A stretch of DNA of 64,000 nt from Rhodotorula mucilaginosa (GCA_034406715.1 CP137875.1:558001-622000); one strand, 5' to 3'. Counted from the stretch's first letter, positions 1 to 11,210 are shown. Numbers and translations are program-made. Notes: generated by a model not told the origin, from the letters alone.

Positions 1-1714
1 ATGCTTCGCGCAGGAAACGGTCCAGCATCGGTTGATCCCGCCCGTTAGGCTCACGACTATGACTGTCAGCCGAGATGGAATCTACATGACCGGCGGAACT
101 CCAGACGGTCGCATCTTCCTCTGGGAGGTGAGCGCCCATCCTTTCTCTTTTTGAACCTTGCGCGCCTCTGACTGCCATCGAAGCTTACTGACCTCTTTTC
201 ACCTTCCTTCTGTAGGTCGCTAGTGGGACTTTAATCGTCACGGTCGATGCGCATTACCGATCGATCAGTGCACTCGCGTTTTCGGATGATGGAGCCTGCC
301 TTGTTAGCGGGAGCGAGGACGCAGGAGTTAGCGTCTGGTCCATCGGAAGGTGCGCTCATGTGCTCCCTCTAGCGAATCAAAGTTCTCGCGAAGAGACTGA
401 CGCGAGAACGTTTCACCCTAGGCTCCTCAACGCCTCGCCGATGAACCCGCCTGCGCCGTTCGCCACGCTCTCGGATCACACTTTGCCCGTCACCGACATT
501 TGCATCGGCCTCGGACCTTTCCCCCAATGCCGCATCATGACCGCCTCGCTCGATTCGACCGTCAAGGTTCGTGTGTCTCTCTGGTGGCGCAGATGCGAAA
601 CTTTCATTGGTGGGAGGCTCACCGCCCTCCTGACTTGCGCCCGCAGATCTGGGACATCTCGACCACTCCAGCTTCGTTGCTCTCGACGTTTTCTTTCCCG
701 CACCCCGTCTCGCACGTTGCGTGGGACTCGCTCGAGCGATACTTTTTCGCCGCCGGACCCGTCCCGGCCTCTCCTTCTGCTTCCGATCCGTCAACCTCAA
801 CCTCATCTTCGGCCGACGCAACAAAATCGGCCACCGAAGGCTCGCGCGTGGTTCGCGTCAATTTGTACCGGAGACGGAAAGACGAGTTTGGGATCGAGGT
901 GACGGAACCGATTGGAGGCGGGGGACGGGGTGAACTGGAGAGAGTGGGTGAAGGCGGCGGCCAGAATCAGAGTAGCGAAGGCGACTCGTACCAGCTCAGG
1001 TAAGAGCACGCGACGCGAAGGAGGGGCAGCTCTGTACTCGAGCGCTGACTCTCTTTGTGTTGACCCGTCGTATCTCTCTGCAGCGAAACCATCACCTCTT
1101 TGCACCTGTCATCCCATTCGCCGACCCTCCTCGTCGGACTCTCAAACGCCTCAATCCACCTCCTCTCGCTCCCCTCCCTCTTACCGACGCGGGTCCTCGC
1201 CCCTCCGCCCTCCTCGACCTCTCCCGGACCGATCACCTTCCTCACGACGATGCTGCGACCTCCCGAGCTCGGTTCGGGTTCGTCGAGTGCAGAGTTGCCG
1301 CAACGGGCGGTGATGCCGCAGGGGATGGGGAGGACCGTGATTGGTCCGGAGGATCGGGAACGAGGGGGACCGAAAGGGAGGGTGGTCGAGATGCGGATTG
1401 GTGCGGCGGGGGCGGGCGCACCTCTTGGTGCAGCAGCCCGGGGCGGATCAGCATCCGCGAGTGTCGAGGATCTCGTCTCGCCCGCTCGGGGCGTCTCTTC
1501 CCTCGCGAGTCTGCTTTTCATCGGTGCAGCAGGAGGAGGAGGAGGAGGCGGCGGACCGGGATCCGGCGCAGCGGCTGCGCAGCTCGACAAGGAGCGGAAA
1601 CGGGCGAACGAACTCGAGCGGCAGGTGGAAGTGTTCCAGCGGGAATTGGGGCGGGCGGCGAACGTCAATGAGGCGATGTGGAAAAAGGTGGTAGACTCGG
1701 CGCTGAGCGGGTGA
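1..1714 (+). CDS. IPI3: IPI3 / WDR18-like WD40 pre-rRNA processing protein, 5'-truncated by window edge
   Basis: Rix1-Ipi1-Ipi3 complex subunit for ITS2 processing and pre-60S maturation in the nucleus (family knowledge). The exons I infer are 1-127, 216-566, 647-999 and 1084-1714. All are GT-AG and phase-consistent, and the frame is open from base 2, so the start lies upstream of the window. WD repeats are visible: one ending GRIFLWE (about 110-127), one with SGSEDAGVSVWS (about 310-342) and a third ending KIWDIS across the 566/647 junction. The Ipi3 hallmark is the C-terminal coiled coil, LDKERKRANELERQVEVF, ending at the stop at 1712-1714. A Gly/Pro/Ser-rich insert lies between the last blade and the coil. 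The gene converges on the bS16m gene 252 bp downstream. The coil plus the blade spacing favour Ipi3 over a generic WD40 protein. Confidence 0.85.
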
Positions 1715-1966
1715 ACGACGATAGACTTTTTTCCTTCCTGAGGAAAGAAGACCGCCTCTCTACTACACTCTCTACTACAATAGACCTCTTTCTTGGCTGC
1801 CGAGGCACGGCACCCATCGGACAATCCTTGTGAGAGACTTCGGGACTGAGCGAGTAGCGAGATCTCGATGCCGCATGACTCGCATCCTCTCCCGGCACAC
1901 GTCTGATGCGCAAGTGATGGAACGACAAGGTGTGCGATGAGATTGCAAGGAAAGAGACGAGGGGGA

Positions 1967-2569
1967 TCATGCCGAAGGTTGCGGGCTGTTGGCAGACAAC
2001 GATGGTGCTGAAGGTGATGTTTCCGTTCTCCGTTGCGCGACGGGGACCTCGCCTCGCGCCTTTTCTGCTGCGCGCACTGCCTCGCGCAGTCGTCGTTGCC
2101 GCGACATGACTGGTCCTTTCTGTGATGGCTGCGGCAGCGGGTTGGTGCCTGTGGGCGCAAGAGAGGAAGGGGGGTCAGTTGCGGAACGACACACAAGACT
2201 CGGAGTGTCCGCGGGCGACTGACTGATCACGCCTGCTTGTACGAGAAGTTTCTCGACTGCCTTGGACGGCAGGGCGCCCTGACTGAGCCAGTGCCGCACG
2301 CGTTCCAAGTTCCACTCGACGGCCTTGATCCCGACTTCGGCGGTCGCGGTCCTCGGCGGGTACTGGCCCGGCCCCCACTCGGACTCGGGACGGCGCTGGC
2401 CGTTCGGGGAGCGCTGGGCGGGCGCGAGCACGGCCGGTCGCGGGTTGTACGTGCCGAGGAGCTCGAGGGGTTGAGCGGTCGGACGGCGACTCGACTCGGT
2501 CGCGACGAGGTTGTACTGCGCGGCGTTGCGCGTCAGGTGGTGCCGAGCCAGCCGCAGTCGGATCGCCAT
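1967..2569 (-). CDS. MRPS16: Mitochondrial small-subunit ribosomal protein bS16m
   Basis: Component of the mitochondrial 37S/28S ribosomal subunit. The single-exon 200-residue protein starts MAIRLRLARHHLTRNAAQYN, the classic bS16 N-terminus. It continues with LGTYNPRP and VEWNLERVRHWLSQGALPS, covering the full bS16 domain in about the first 100 residues. An Arg/Lys/Ser-rich tail of about 100 residues is not part of bacterial S16 and is typical of fungal mitochondrial versions. The frame stays open upstream as far as 2662, but homology begins exactly at the ATG at 2567-2569, so I chose that start. It is divergently transcribed from URA5 with 318 bp between the starts. That spacer holds a TTGTAATC cluster which may control one or both genes. 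Confidence 0.93.
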   Translation of the reverse strand: MAIRLRLARHHLTRNAAQYNLVATESSRRPTAQPLELLGTYNPRPAVLAPAQRSPNGQRRPESEWGPGQYPPRTATAEVGIKAVEWNLERVRHWLSQGALPSKAVEKLLVQAGVISQSPADTPSLVCRSATDPPSSLAPTGTNPLPQPSQKGPVMSRQRRLREAVRAAEKARGEVPVAQRRTETSPSAPSLSANSPQPSA

Positions 2570-2642
2570 CTCTGTCCTTGTGTACGGTCTACGGTATCGG
2601 CGGGCAGAGAGGACGAGGTCGGCGAGAGGAAATGCAGGCGGT

Positions 2643-2684
2643 TTGTAATCAACCGAATACAAACTTGTAATCGTCGATTACAAG
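2643..2684. promoter_or_regulatory. Cluster of three TTGTAATC sites including a 21-bp palindrome
   Basis: TTGTAATC occurs at 2643-2650 (+), 2665-2672 (+) and, inverted, 2676-2683. The last two form a perfect 21-bp palindrome at 2664-2684 (arms CTTGTAATCG, central T). The cluster lies 74 bp upstream of the bS16m start and about 200 bp upstream of URA5. Its arrangement suggests binding by a dimeric factor; the factor is unknown to me. Confidence 0.5.
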
Positions 2685-2887
2685 GCTCGACTTTCTGCCT
2701 CGAGTATACGCTCACACTCGCTCGTACGCTCGCCAACCAAGCGCCACGTAGACTGCTCCAGCTGAGACTGCCAGGCTCTCCCTTCCCTCTGCCAAGGTGC
2801 GCGACCGCTCTCCATATCGACACGCTGCTCGAGCGCTGATTCCTCCTCCTCCTCCTCGAACAGACCGTCCAACCCTCCAAGTACAGC

Positions 2888-3568
2888 ATGAGCGCGACTC
2901 CGTACGCCGCCGCCATCATCGAGACGGCCCTCGCGAGCGAGCAGCCGATCCTCCGCTTTGGCGAGTTCACCCTCAAGTCGGGACGCCAATCGCCCTACTT
3001 TTTCAACTTTGGCCTGTTCAACTCGGGCGCGCTCCTCCTCGCCCTCGCCTCGGCCTTTGCCGACGCCATCCTCGACGCCTACCCAGATCTCGGCCAGAAA
3101 GACGCGAGTCCCGAGACTCCACGCGTCCTGTTCGGGCCCGCGTACAAGGGCATTCCCCTCGTCGCCGCGATCGCGACAGAACTCGCCCGACGAGGGCGCG
3201 ACATTGGCTACAGCTACAACCGCAAGGAGAAGAAGGACCACGGCGAGGGCGGCTCGATCGTCGGCGCTCCGCTCCGAGGGGAGAGCGTCCTCATCGTCGA
3301 CGATGTCATCACCGCCGGAACCGCGATCCGGGAAGCGCACAAGGTCGTCGAGGCAGAGGGCGGCCGGACAGTCGGCATCGCAGAGGCGCTCGACCGCGAG
3401 GAGCGCGGACAGGGCGAACTGAGCACCGTGCAAGAGGTCGAACGCGAACTCGGCGTCAAGGTGACCAGCGTCGTCAAGATGCGCGACATTGTCGCCTGGC
3501 TCAAGGCCAAAGGCAAACTCGACGAGATGAAGGCTATGGAGCAGTACCGTGCGCAGTGGGGCATCTGA
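2888..3568 (+). CDS. URA5: Orotate phosphoribosyltransferase
   Basis: Transfers phosphoribosyl from PRPP to orotate, making OMP in cytosolic de novo pyrimidine synthesis. The intronless 226-residue frame matches the family in length. N-terminal motifs LRFGEFTLKSGRQSPYFFN and NSGALL bind orotate. VLFGPAYKGIPL and YNRKEKKDHGEGG form the flexible catalytic loop. VLIVDDVITAGTA (about residues 136-148) is the PRPP-binding signature with both Asp residues intact. The start ATG at 2888 is the first in frame and fits the family N-terminus. It shares a divergent promoter with bS16m. No regulatory leader was recognised. Confidence 0.98.
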   Translation: MSATPYAAAIIETALASEQPILRFGEFTLKSGRQSPYFFNFGLFNSGALLLALASAFADAILDAYPDLGQKDASPETPRVLFGPAYKGIPLVAAIATELARRGRDIGYSYNRKEKKDHGEGGSIVGAPLRGESVLIVDDVITAGTAIREAHKVVEAEGGRTVGIAEALDREERGQGELSTVQEVERELGVKVTSVVKMRDIVAWLKAKGKLDEMKAMEQYRAQWGI

Positions 3569-6101
3569 AGTTTATAGAGAGTGAGTGGCAGGATCTGTTC
3601 GCTACGCGAGGACCCGTCGAGTGCCCTCTCTTTTTCACGTGCTGATCACCACCCGTGGCGTGCAGTCTTGTTCAGTCGCCGCTTGGATGAGGAAACAGCG
3701 TTCAACCTTCAGCGCGTCTGCCAAGCGGTACTACCATTGAGATCGTGCTCGGGGCGACTCGCCTAGCTTTCGGTGCTTGTTCGGAGCGCGCCCGCCTCCC
3801 GACCATTCACCGCAGCTTGAAGAGGAACAGCTCCCATACTCTCGCACGCCAGCTGGCGCGAATGCGACTTGATGTCGTGTCCTATGCACAGTTGCTCATC
3901 CGTTCACCAATGCTGTCTCCGTGCGCCGGCCGACCGGCGATACTACTGCACCTTCCGCTCATTCACCCAGTCCCCCGGCCAACCTGGCTCCGGTTCGCGC
4001 TCAAGGCAAAAGCTCCCGGTACATACATATCGATCCGCGGACGATACCTCGCCCGGCTTAATTCCGTGCCGTTGACTGCTGCTACTGTATACTATGTGGG
4101 TGTGGGTGCCGTGGTGGCTCGGGGGCCATGTCTTACTGCTCTGGCTGGCTCGAAGATCAAGCTCTTACAGTATCGCATCGAGTCGAGCTCGGAATCGAGC
4201 TCGCAGCTGCAGCTGCAGCTGCAGGAACGCCTGAGCTCCGACTGCAGCTCACGGATTGATCCTGACGACCCCTGGCATCAGGGACATCAATTAATAAGGA
4301 TCACATCGAAGCTGCGGCTCTGGGTCACGCCCATCATACAGTACGGTATTCATGCCTTCTCAAGAGCCGACTTCATCGGTCACGCCGGCGTTCTTGCTGG
4401 GGTACAATGAACGTCCGCCTTCAGTTGTACGTACGCGAAGAGGCTGCGTCCGGATGTAGCCCCCTGCAGGTGGATCGAGCAAGATCAGGAGATTTACATA
4501 TGTATCAAGCGCTGAACCCTTCCAGGGGCTTTTTGCGCCCAGGCTGTAAGTGGTCGCGGGCCGCAGTCGCCAGTCTTCGACGAGGCACATGGGCTTTTGA
4601 GGGACAGCTCGCTTTGCTCATGATATGAGCTCGAGCTGCTTGGAAACCTGCGTCGGTCAAAACGCCGTACCATTGTATGTACTAGCTTTCCGACGCACTG
4701 GGCGTTTTTGCTGCCGTCGAAACCCTAAGTCGAGGATACGGTGGACGACTGCCGTTCCATATCCGATGCTCTCTACGTACATAGCTGTAGGTTACAGTAT
4801 GGAACGGACGACGTAGTCTATGATGCCATCTCGGACTTCAGGGAGCACGGTCATTTCACCGTATGTCCGAAACAGTGATCGGAGAAGACAAGATTCTCGA
4901 AGCTTAAGCTGCTGATCAAACATATGCAGGCAGCCTTTGTCTCACCCTGGCTTTGGACGCACGAGATCTCGCTGACCGCGCTGCATGCCATGATGCAGCT
5001 CAGCAAGCTGAGAGCTGGTCGAGTGGAGCCTTCGAGCTTTCCACCCACTGCCCGGCTCATCGCAGCCGGCCTCTGAATAGTCCGCAGCTCAGGCTCGATC
5101 TTCTCGCAGGCACCATCAAAGTCACGCAGTCCGTAAGCTTACCGAACCTGTTGCTGCAGTGTGCCGAGTGTACGAGCTGCATGCATCCGAAGCTGATTTC
5201 CACAGATGACGATCTGCCGTGCCACGAAGACGCATCATTTCGTCGTTCGGCACACGCTTCCACCATCATATATGGATCATCGCTAAAGGTATTAACCATT
5301 ACGACGTCACGAATTCTTTCCCCGATGGAGCCATCCTGTATGCCAACTGTGTGCCGCGGCGCCGCCTTCGGAAAGTCTCGTGGCAAGGTACCGCAGATCT
5401 TGCGCAAGTTCGCGACATCTGTAATATTGGCATTTTGCCTTTCCAACGGCCATGCACCGATAACTCTGCCCAGTATGTACAGTGGAGGATCCCCGAAAAA
5501 CTCACGGTTACTCGTCGGTTCCCATTCCAGAGGCCTTGCTGGAGAGCTGGTCCGGATCGCATGCAAGGAGAGTCGCCGGAGCGACTCCGCGTTTCCGGTC
5601 TTCTGAAGCCATTCGCACTCGTCAAACCCATCTTTTGCAGCGCAGACGGGCAACTCACCTCTTGCTCCCACGCTCGACTGGAGCTCACACCGCGCCGCTG
5701 TCGCCAGCTCCGAGGCACCTCCCGAGCGACCTCTCCCTCCCTTGCTCGCTCGAGCGGTCTAGAACTCCGATCTGATCAGCAATTTTCGGCTCGCCCGACG
5801 TAGATCCCTCACAAGTAGGGCCGCAGCCAGATCTGAGCCGCTCTGCTGTGCCCGATCTCGACGCATCTGCCTCGCTTGTCCAAGGGAATCCACGCCGACT
5901 TTCGAGGAAGGTGCGTTCGCTCCCGCCCCGAGACGTCGCAATCGCGTCTTGCTCATCCCGTTCTGTTCCCTGCAGGACCTTCGGACGGCGTCTCGCGCTC
6001 TCGCTTGACTACAGTCGCTGTCGCCGGTGATCATCCGAGCAGACTTATCAAGCGTGGTCGAAACGGAGGTCCCGAAACACGAAGGCCTCATCTTGTCGAC
6101 G
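3569..6101. other. Long intergenic / leader region (about 2.5 kb) without a supported gene
   Basis: Open frames of up to about 220 codons occur here on both strands, but none shows a family motif, codon bias like the neighbours, or plausible splicing. This is usual chance openness at high GC. Visible structure includes a CAGCTG-type repeat at 4203-4224, a 10-bp inverted repeat at 4752-4761/4798-4807, and pyrimidine-rich tracts at 5700-5760. A possible 5'-UTR intron lies around 5908-5972 (GTGCGT donor, CCTGCAG acceptor). The length and the position just upstream of a transcription-factor gene would suit an extended regulatory region or an unannotated non-coding RNA. Confidence 0.5.
4203..4224. 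repeat. Short GCAGCT tandem, self-complementary
   Basis: Three and two-thirds copies of GCAGCT lie in a row, every copy containing the palindrome CAGCTG (an E-box-like core). Further GAGCTC and GACTGCAGCTC words flank it at 4185-4250. It is non-coding. It could be a protein-binding array or simple slippage. Confidence 0.6.
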
Positions 6102-8052
6102 ATGTCGTCCGCAAGGGACTACAGAGCCACCTTCGGGGAACACGTCCGACAACGGAGCAGTGAGTGCGCCGACACTCGAGTAGCCCGCATTTCCGTGGGC
6201 TGACCCGAGATTGCAAACGTCCTTCAGGCTGGTCATCACCCGTTTCGCCGTCGATGGTCTGGTCGCCCGCACACCAAGAGCCTTCGCCCAACGAGACCTC
6301 GGACTCGTCGTATTACTCTGTATTCGCCGCTCAGCAGTGCGGACCTGGCGGCGCTCCGGTCTACTCGATGGCAGACCCCTCGTCCTCCCATCCGGACTCG
6401 TCGTACGCGAGGGTCGTCGACGCACCTCACTCATTCTACACGCCACCGGTCTCGCGACCGCAAGACTATCTTTTCACTCGAAGCTCCACACCCGACCTGC
6501 GTTATCACGCCGAAACCTACCCGTCCGGTCCACCAGATCCGGCGACCTTCTCGAGACCGGCTCACCTCCCGGACGCTGCGCCGAGTCGCGGTCCTTGCGC
6601 CGACATAGGGCAGCGAGGTCGCATGATGTTTGGTTTGGACGCCGCCGACCAGGCGCCGCTCAACCCGTCGTCTTCGTGGACGCGGGCATCCTCGCGCTTT
6701 GCGAGGTCGGAACGACTCGTACGGCCGAAAAGCTATCCCAGCCTCGACTCGGCTCCGCATCGCTCGACGGAATGGCCGCAGCACCCCGTCGAACCGGATT
6801 ACTATCGGCAAGACCTCTCTGGCACCTCTTATGGCCCGCCGGGAGCTGGTGGCGGCCCTCCGACGCCGCGCGAGTCTCCCCTTCCACCGCTCCTGTCGCT
6901 GCCGGACATCTCCACCGAGCTAGATCCCTCGGAATGGGTTCACGACGAACTACCGCAACCTCCGCCTCTGGCACCTTACTATGACGACGTCGCGACGCAG
7001 CCCGTTCACCCTCGCGCGATCGCCTACGACTACGCATCGGTACCGGCGCGCGCGCCCCGTACTCGCCAAATGCTGCCTCGGCTCCTGACCGGGATGACGC
7101 TGGCGCAGGAGGCCGTTCCGAGCGTTCTGGAGCATCCGCCTCTGTCCTGTGCTCCCTCCGACAACGTCATGCCGGTGTTCACCCTGCCCGCGTCAGGATA
7201 CGCGTCGTCGTCCTCTTGCTCGAGTCAGTTCAGGCCCGAGAGTCACATGACGAGCCCCGAGTGGTTCGGACGACACCTCGTGCACGACCCTGCGATCGAC
7301 ACGCCGCTGCCAGTCTCTGCACCCGTTGACGGCGGACGCTTCCAGCCCTATCCGAGTCACCGCCGAAGTCGCTCGCAGGCATCGTCCATCCTCGAGGGCA
7401 TGCAGCCGGAATCGAGCCTCGGCGAGCAGCACTATTCCTGTTCGCCGGCGATGCCGAAGCTCCCGCTCGCTACGCCGCCGACTTCCCCGTCCCGGACGCG
7501 ACCCAACTCGGTCTCTTCGTCAGCGAGTGAACTCGGTCTCCAGATGAGTCCGATCCACCCACGCCACCGCAAGTCGCCTCGGACGCCGTTCTCGACATCT
7601 GCGGACGAGGCTGCGGGCGCGAAGAAGAAGCCGCACAAGTGCGCGCACCCCGACTGTGACCGCGCCTTCAAGCGAGCCGAGCATCTACGGCGTCACGAGC
7701 GCGTGCACACGCAAGAGCGCCCGTTCCAATGCCACGAACACGGTTGCGGCATGCGATTCAGGTGAGCTTCCTCCGGCCTTCTCAACGGGCGGGCGCCCCT
7801 GTCCTTGGGTTCTCTTTCATGCCCCTCGCACAGAGAGGCGTCCACAGTGTGCGTCTCAATCGATCGCGATACTGATTCTCCGCGATCTGCAGTCGGCACG
7901 ACAACCTGTTGCAGCATCAGAAGACGCACTTCAAAAACGGAAAGACGCGTCGAGCGGTCGCTGCCCGTCTCGCCCAAGCCGAGGCAGCCCGAGCCGCCGC
8001 ATTCGGCTTCACACACACCTTTGTCGCTGGTTACAGCCCTGCTCTTTCATGA
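6102..8052 (+). CDS. C2H2 zinc-finger transcription factor with two C-terminal fingers
   Basis: Exons are 6102-6159, 6228-7761 and 7893-8052 (583 residues), all in phase. The first exon is inferred from a GTGAGT donor at 6160 and a CTGAC branch site; it supplies the start MSSARDYRATFGEHVRQRS. About 480 residues of Ser/Pro/Tyr-rich disordered sequence precede the DNA-binding domain at about 488-545. Finger 1 is CAHPDCDRAFKRAEHLRRH and continues to H with C-x4-C/H-x3-H spacing. Finger 2 is split by the last intron and reads CHEHGCGMRF + SRHDNLLQHQKTH. The SRxDNLxQHxxTH helix resembles the Msn2/Seb1/Com2 stress-type regulators, whose target is AGGGG (family knowledge), but the CX4C spacing differs from Msn2. 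A short Ala-rich tail follows. The nuclear role and DNA target are inferred only. Confidence 0.85.
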
Positions 8053-8405
8053 GCCACGGGCGCCGCATTCCGCCGGGTTTTCCCCTCAATCCTTTCCGCT
8101 CCTTTCGCCCTCACTGCATCCACATGTTACCTTTCGATCCTTTCACTCCGTTCGTTGTAGGATCTTGTCCTTACTACTCGCTGCATAGACACATTTGCGC
8201 AGAATGTTGCCATAAAGGGGCGGATTCGATGCTATTTTCAGCTTCGATCGACTCGAATCGAATGCGGCAAGTTGATCCCGCACGCTCTCCTTCCTCTCAC
8301 CCTCCGGACATCGTGCGCCGGAGCTCCTTTGCTGTCTATACTTGCGTCTCCTCTGTTCTGCGTGTACGGTCTATTCTGCCGCGCCACCTCGGCCCGTCTT
8401 GAGCG
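8053..8405. other. Intergenic spacer, nothing recognised
   Basis: About 350 bp between two same-strand genes. It contains the presumed 3' end of the C2H2 gene and the promoter of the GPI-protein gene. I see no RNA gene, repeat or clear TATA box. Confidence 0.5.
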
Positions 8406-9575
8406 ATGCGCCTCGCCGCCTCGATCGCTGTGTGGGCCTCACTCGGAGCCCTCCTGAGCGCCGCACCAGCACAGTCGACGAACCACCGAGTCGAGAAGAA
8501 ACCCAAAGCAGTGCTTGCGGCGAGCAGCAACCCGGATGACCCCTCAGGTGAGCCTGCTCGTTCGCCGCGGTTCGTGATGATGAAGAATTCAGGCTCCCGG
8601 CGGGAGGAAACCAAGAGGAACGGCGCTGACGAGTTGCTCTATCGTACAGGTACTCCTCTCTAGTAAGTCTTGCACGCCCTATTGATGGCATTCTGCCCTG
8701 GGCTGGCGGGTCGGCACCGCTTGCCTCCTTGTTCCCCCCAAAGTGGAGGCGGCGCGACGCGACCACCTCTCGCCTTCGAAATTAGCGGACGAGTGCACGA
8801 TGGCGTTCTGGATCGAGGGCATGTTTTGCGCGGCGGCGGGAACGCGGGAGAGGGAAAGGGGCTGCAGCTCGTACGCCGCGCGGGGGCATGGCGCTGACCC
8901 GCCGTTGCTTCTTTGTTCGCCTTTCGCAGCGTCACCGAGCCAGCTTGCGGTTTCTATCGGGTGAGTACTCTCGCAACGTGACTGCGACACCGAGCAACGA
9001 CTGACTCCCTTGCCGTGTGGCCCCTCTTAGTGTACCGTGACATGGCCAGTCGGTTCCCAAGTCGCCGTCAATTGGATCAACCCGATTCGGGGCAACGTCA
9101 CGGTCATGCTCGAGTCCAACATCGGCGGACCGACGTACGTGATCGCACCGAGCGTCCCTGCCATCTCGCAAGAAGGCTACTGCGATTCGGGCGCAGGTGT
9201 CGGCGTCGTGCAACCGGGGCACGAGTGCGGCATGGTCCAGTTTGTGGTGCCAGAAGGGTGGGAGCGCATGAACAACTGTGAGTTTCAACGTCCGCTTATC
9301 TTGCGTCAGTGCCTTCGGAGAAAAGGAACTGACGCCCGACCTGTTAGACACAATTGTGGTGATGTCTCTTGACAACTCGAACACGATCGGCTACACCGAC
9401 ATGATCACCATCGCCAATGCCAATTCTTCCTCGCCGTCCAACGTGCCGTCATCCGAAGTGCCGACTGGTACGGCGGCCTCCCTCTTGACGATCCCGGCAC
9501 CGACCTCGACCAATTTCGGCGCAAGCACTCCCTTTGACGGCACACTCCCGTCTCCAACGGCCGTCTCTCGCGCCC

Positions 9576-9611
<36 letters not shown>

Positions 9612-9832
9612 GCGTCGCAACGTCTGCGGGCGGACGGTCGTCAGCGAGCGTGAGCGGCTCGCAGACGGGTTCGGCCGTTGTCACTTCGGCGCAATCGAGT
9701 GCGGCGGCGAGCAGTGGCGCGGCGGCGGCGGCGGGTGCTACGACTTCGGCCACGTCGGCTTCGACTCGAACCGACGCCTCTTGTTGGACAACTCTCGGAG
9801 CCCTCCTGTTCGGGATGGCGGCTCTCGCCTGA
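8406..9832 (+). CDS. Secreted Ser/Thr-rich GPI-anchored surface protein (Kre9/Knh1-like fold)
   Basis: Exons are 8406-8547, 8650-8662 (13-nt micro-exon), 8930-8960, 9031-9277 and 9348-9832 (305 residues). The signal peptide is MRLAASIAVWASLGALLSAA. The conserved extracellular domain (about 55-165) reads VTEPACGFYRCTVTWPVGS, then VNWINP, a Tyr-Cys and Glu-Cys-Gly pair, and YTIVVMSLDNSNTIGYTDM. This pattern is typical of basidiomycete Ser/Thr-rich membrane-anchored proteins related to Kre9/Knh1. A Ser/Ala/Thr-rich stalk, including a run of about 12 Ser, is probably O-mannosylated. The C-terminus (TTLGALLFGMAALA) is a short hydrophobic GPI-attachment signal. The micro-exon is needed to join phases 1 and 2 and to give GTPLYVTEPAC. 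The function is probably cell-wall structure or beta-glucan assembly; this is inferred, not shown. Confidence 0.82.
9578..9610 (+). repeat. TCG microsatellite (11 units) inside coding sequence
   Basis: Eleven perfect TCG triplets encode a poly-Ser run in the stalk of the GPI-anchored protein. In-frame triplet slippage would change stalk length without breaking the protein. Confidence 0.9.
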
Positions 9833-10910
9833 ACGGCTTGACCATGCGGGTTCTCCGCTCGCGTCCTCGACCTCCTCTCTCTTTCTCTTATCATATGCGC
9901 CGTGGCGCCCACTCTCACACAGACACTTCCTCTTCTCCTTCTTGATCTTTACGTGGTATTGCCTCAATCCCGGACTGGCTCCCTCCCTCCCTCGTTTCTC
10001 TTGCTCTTTCCGTTCCCCTCCTGCCCCGTCTTCAGCGATACCCTTACCCCTCTTATCCGCTGAGTTTATTACGGATCGCAGCATCGCAGCATAGCACTCT
10101 AGCACAGACGCATCATCGATCTTGTTGGCGTAGCATCCCTCTCCCAGCTCTCCCTCTTCCTCGATGACCCCTCTCCTTATCGCCGGTCGGTATTGTATAA
10201 CACTATGGACCCTCTCTCTCGTTTGTTGCGCATGGCGAGGGCAACAATGTGCAGACGCATAGCTCGAGGAGCGGATTGAACGAGAATTCACCGAGTTGTA
10301 TTGCTTGATTACAAGGTCGCCATTTCCGCTCGAGGGCGTGCGCTCGTGTCAGCTTCCTCCCTCGCTTCGCTTCCCGCTTACCACTCGCCCTGCTTCCCCG
10401 ACCAGCGACGAGAGCCAGCCGAACGACTTGTCTGCTCTTGAACCCCCAATCTGCGCCGTCTTGGATCAGGTGCGTCTCGTTCTGCCTTGCCATCGCCCTG
10501 CACCCTTCTCTCGCGCCCTCACTCTCTCCTTGCACCTCCGCCGCGTCTACACTTGATGAGCTTCTATAAAAACATTGGATAATTTGCGACCAAGCGTTGC
10601 CGACCCCAGCATTCAGTTGCAGGGCCGTCTCCCGTTGCTGGGAGGCGTGTCCGGGTCGGTGTGACTGCCGACAAAACTTCGATTCTGAACCCTCTCGCGA
10701 TCACCTCTTCAGCCACGGGCCTTGCACTCGCACCAGTATAGAGAGGACAGTCGAGCTGATCAGACCTTGACTTGCCGCGTACAGGAGTCTGACTGCGCGA
10801 TTCGCCTGAGCTATGATAGCCTGCACTTGCAACTCGCGATTTTCCTTCCCCTTGCATCCGTCGGCTCTCGACAGCGAAGCAAAGCGCCTTTCCGTGAACG
10901 TGAGGCAGAG
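9833..10910. other. Intergenic region (about 1.1 kb)
   Basis: No supported gene. It starts with very pyrimidine-rich sequence (9855-10060), probably the 3' UTR/terminator area of the GPI-protein gene. A CTTGATTACAAG palindrome lies at 10304-10315, the same half-site as in the bS16m/URA5 promoter. A TATAAAAA word is at 10565-10572. Confidence 0.45.
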
Positions 10911-11210
10911 ATGCTTCGCGCGCTCTTGCAAAGGGAACAGGTGCGGAGGGCTCCCTCAGCGCTCAGGTCGCTGCGCAGAATCGGCACCATGCCCGTCTCC
11001 CCGGCTTGTCCGCGGACCCGCTCTCTATAACCGCATGCTCCCCACCTTTATGCTCGAGCTCGTGCGCTCGTGGTCCACTGCTTATCACAGTCCACAATTC
11101 GCCTGCTGGAAGGCGGTCGTGGCGCGCCGCGAGAGGCTCGCCGAGCCTCGTCCGCGCCCACCGCGCTCTCCGCCTTGCTCTCCTCGTCAGGCGCGTCAGG
11201 CGAACTGGCG

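Noticed and set aside
5057-5671. 204-codon minus-strand frame upstream of the C2H2 gene
   Set aside because: It competes with open frames on the other strand; its codon use is unlike the neighbouring genes and no domain is recognisable.
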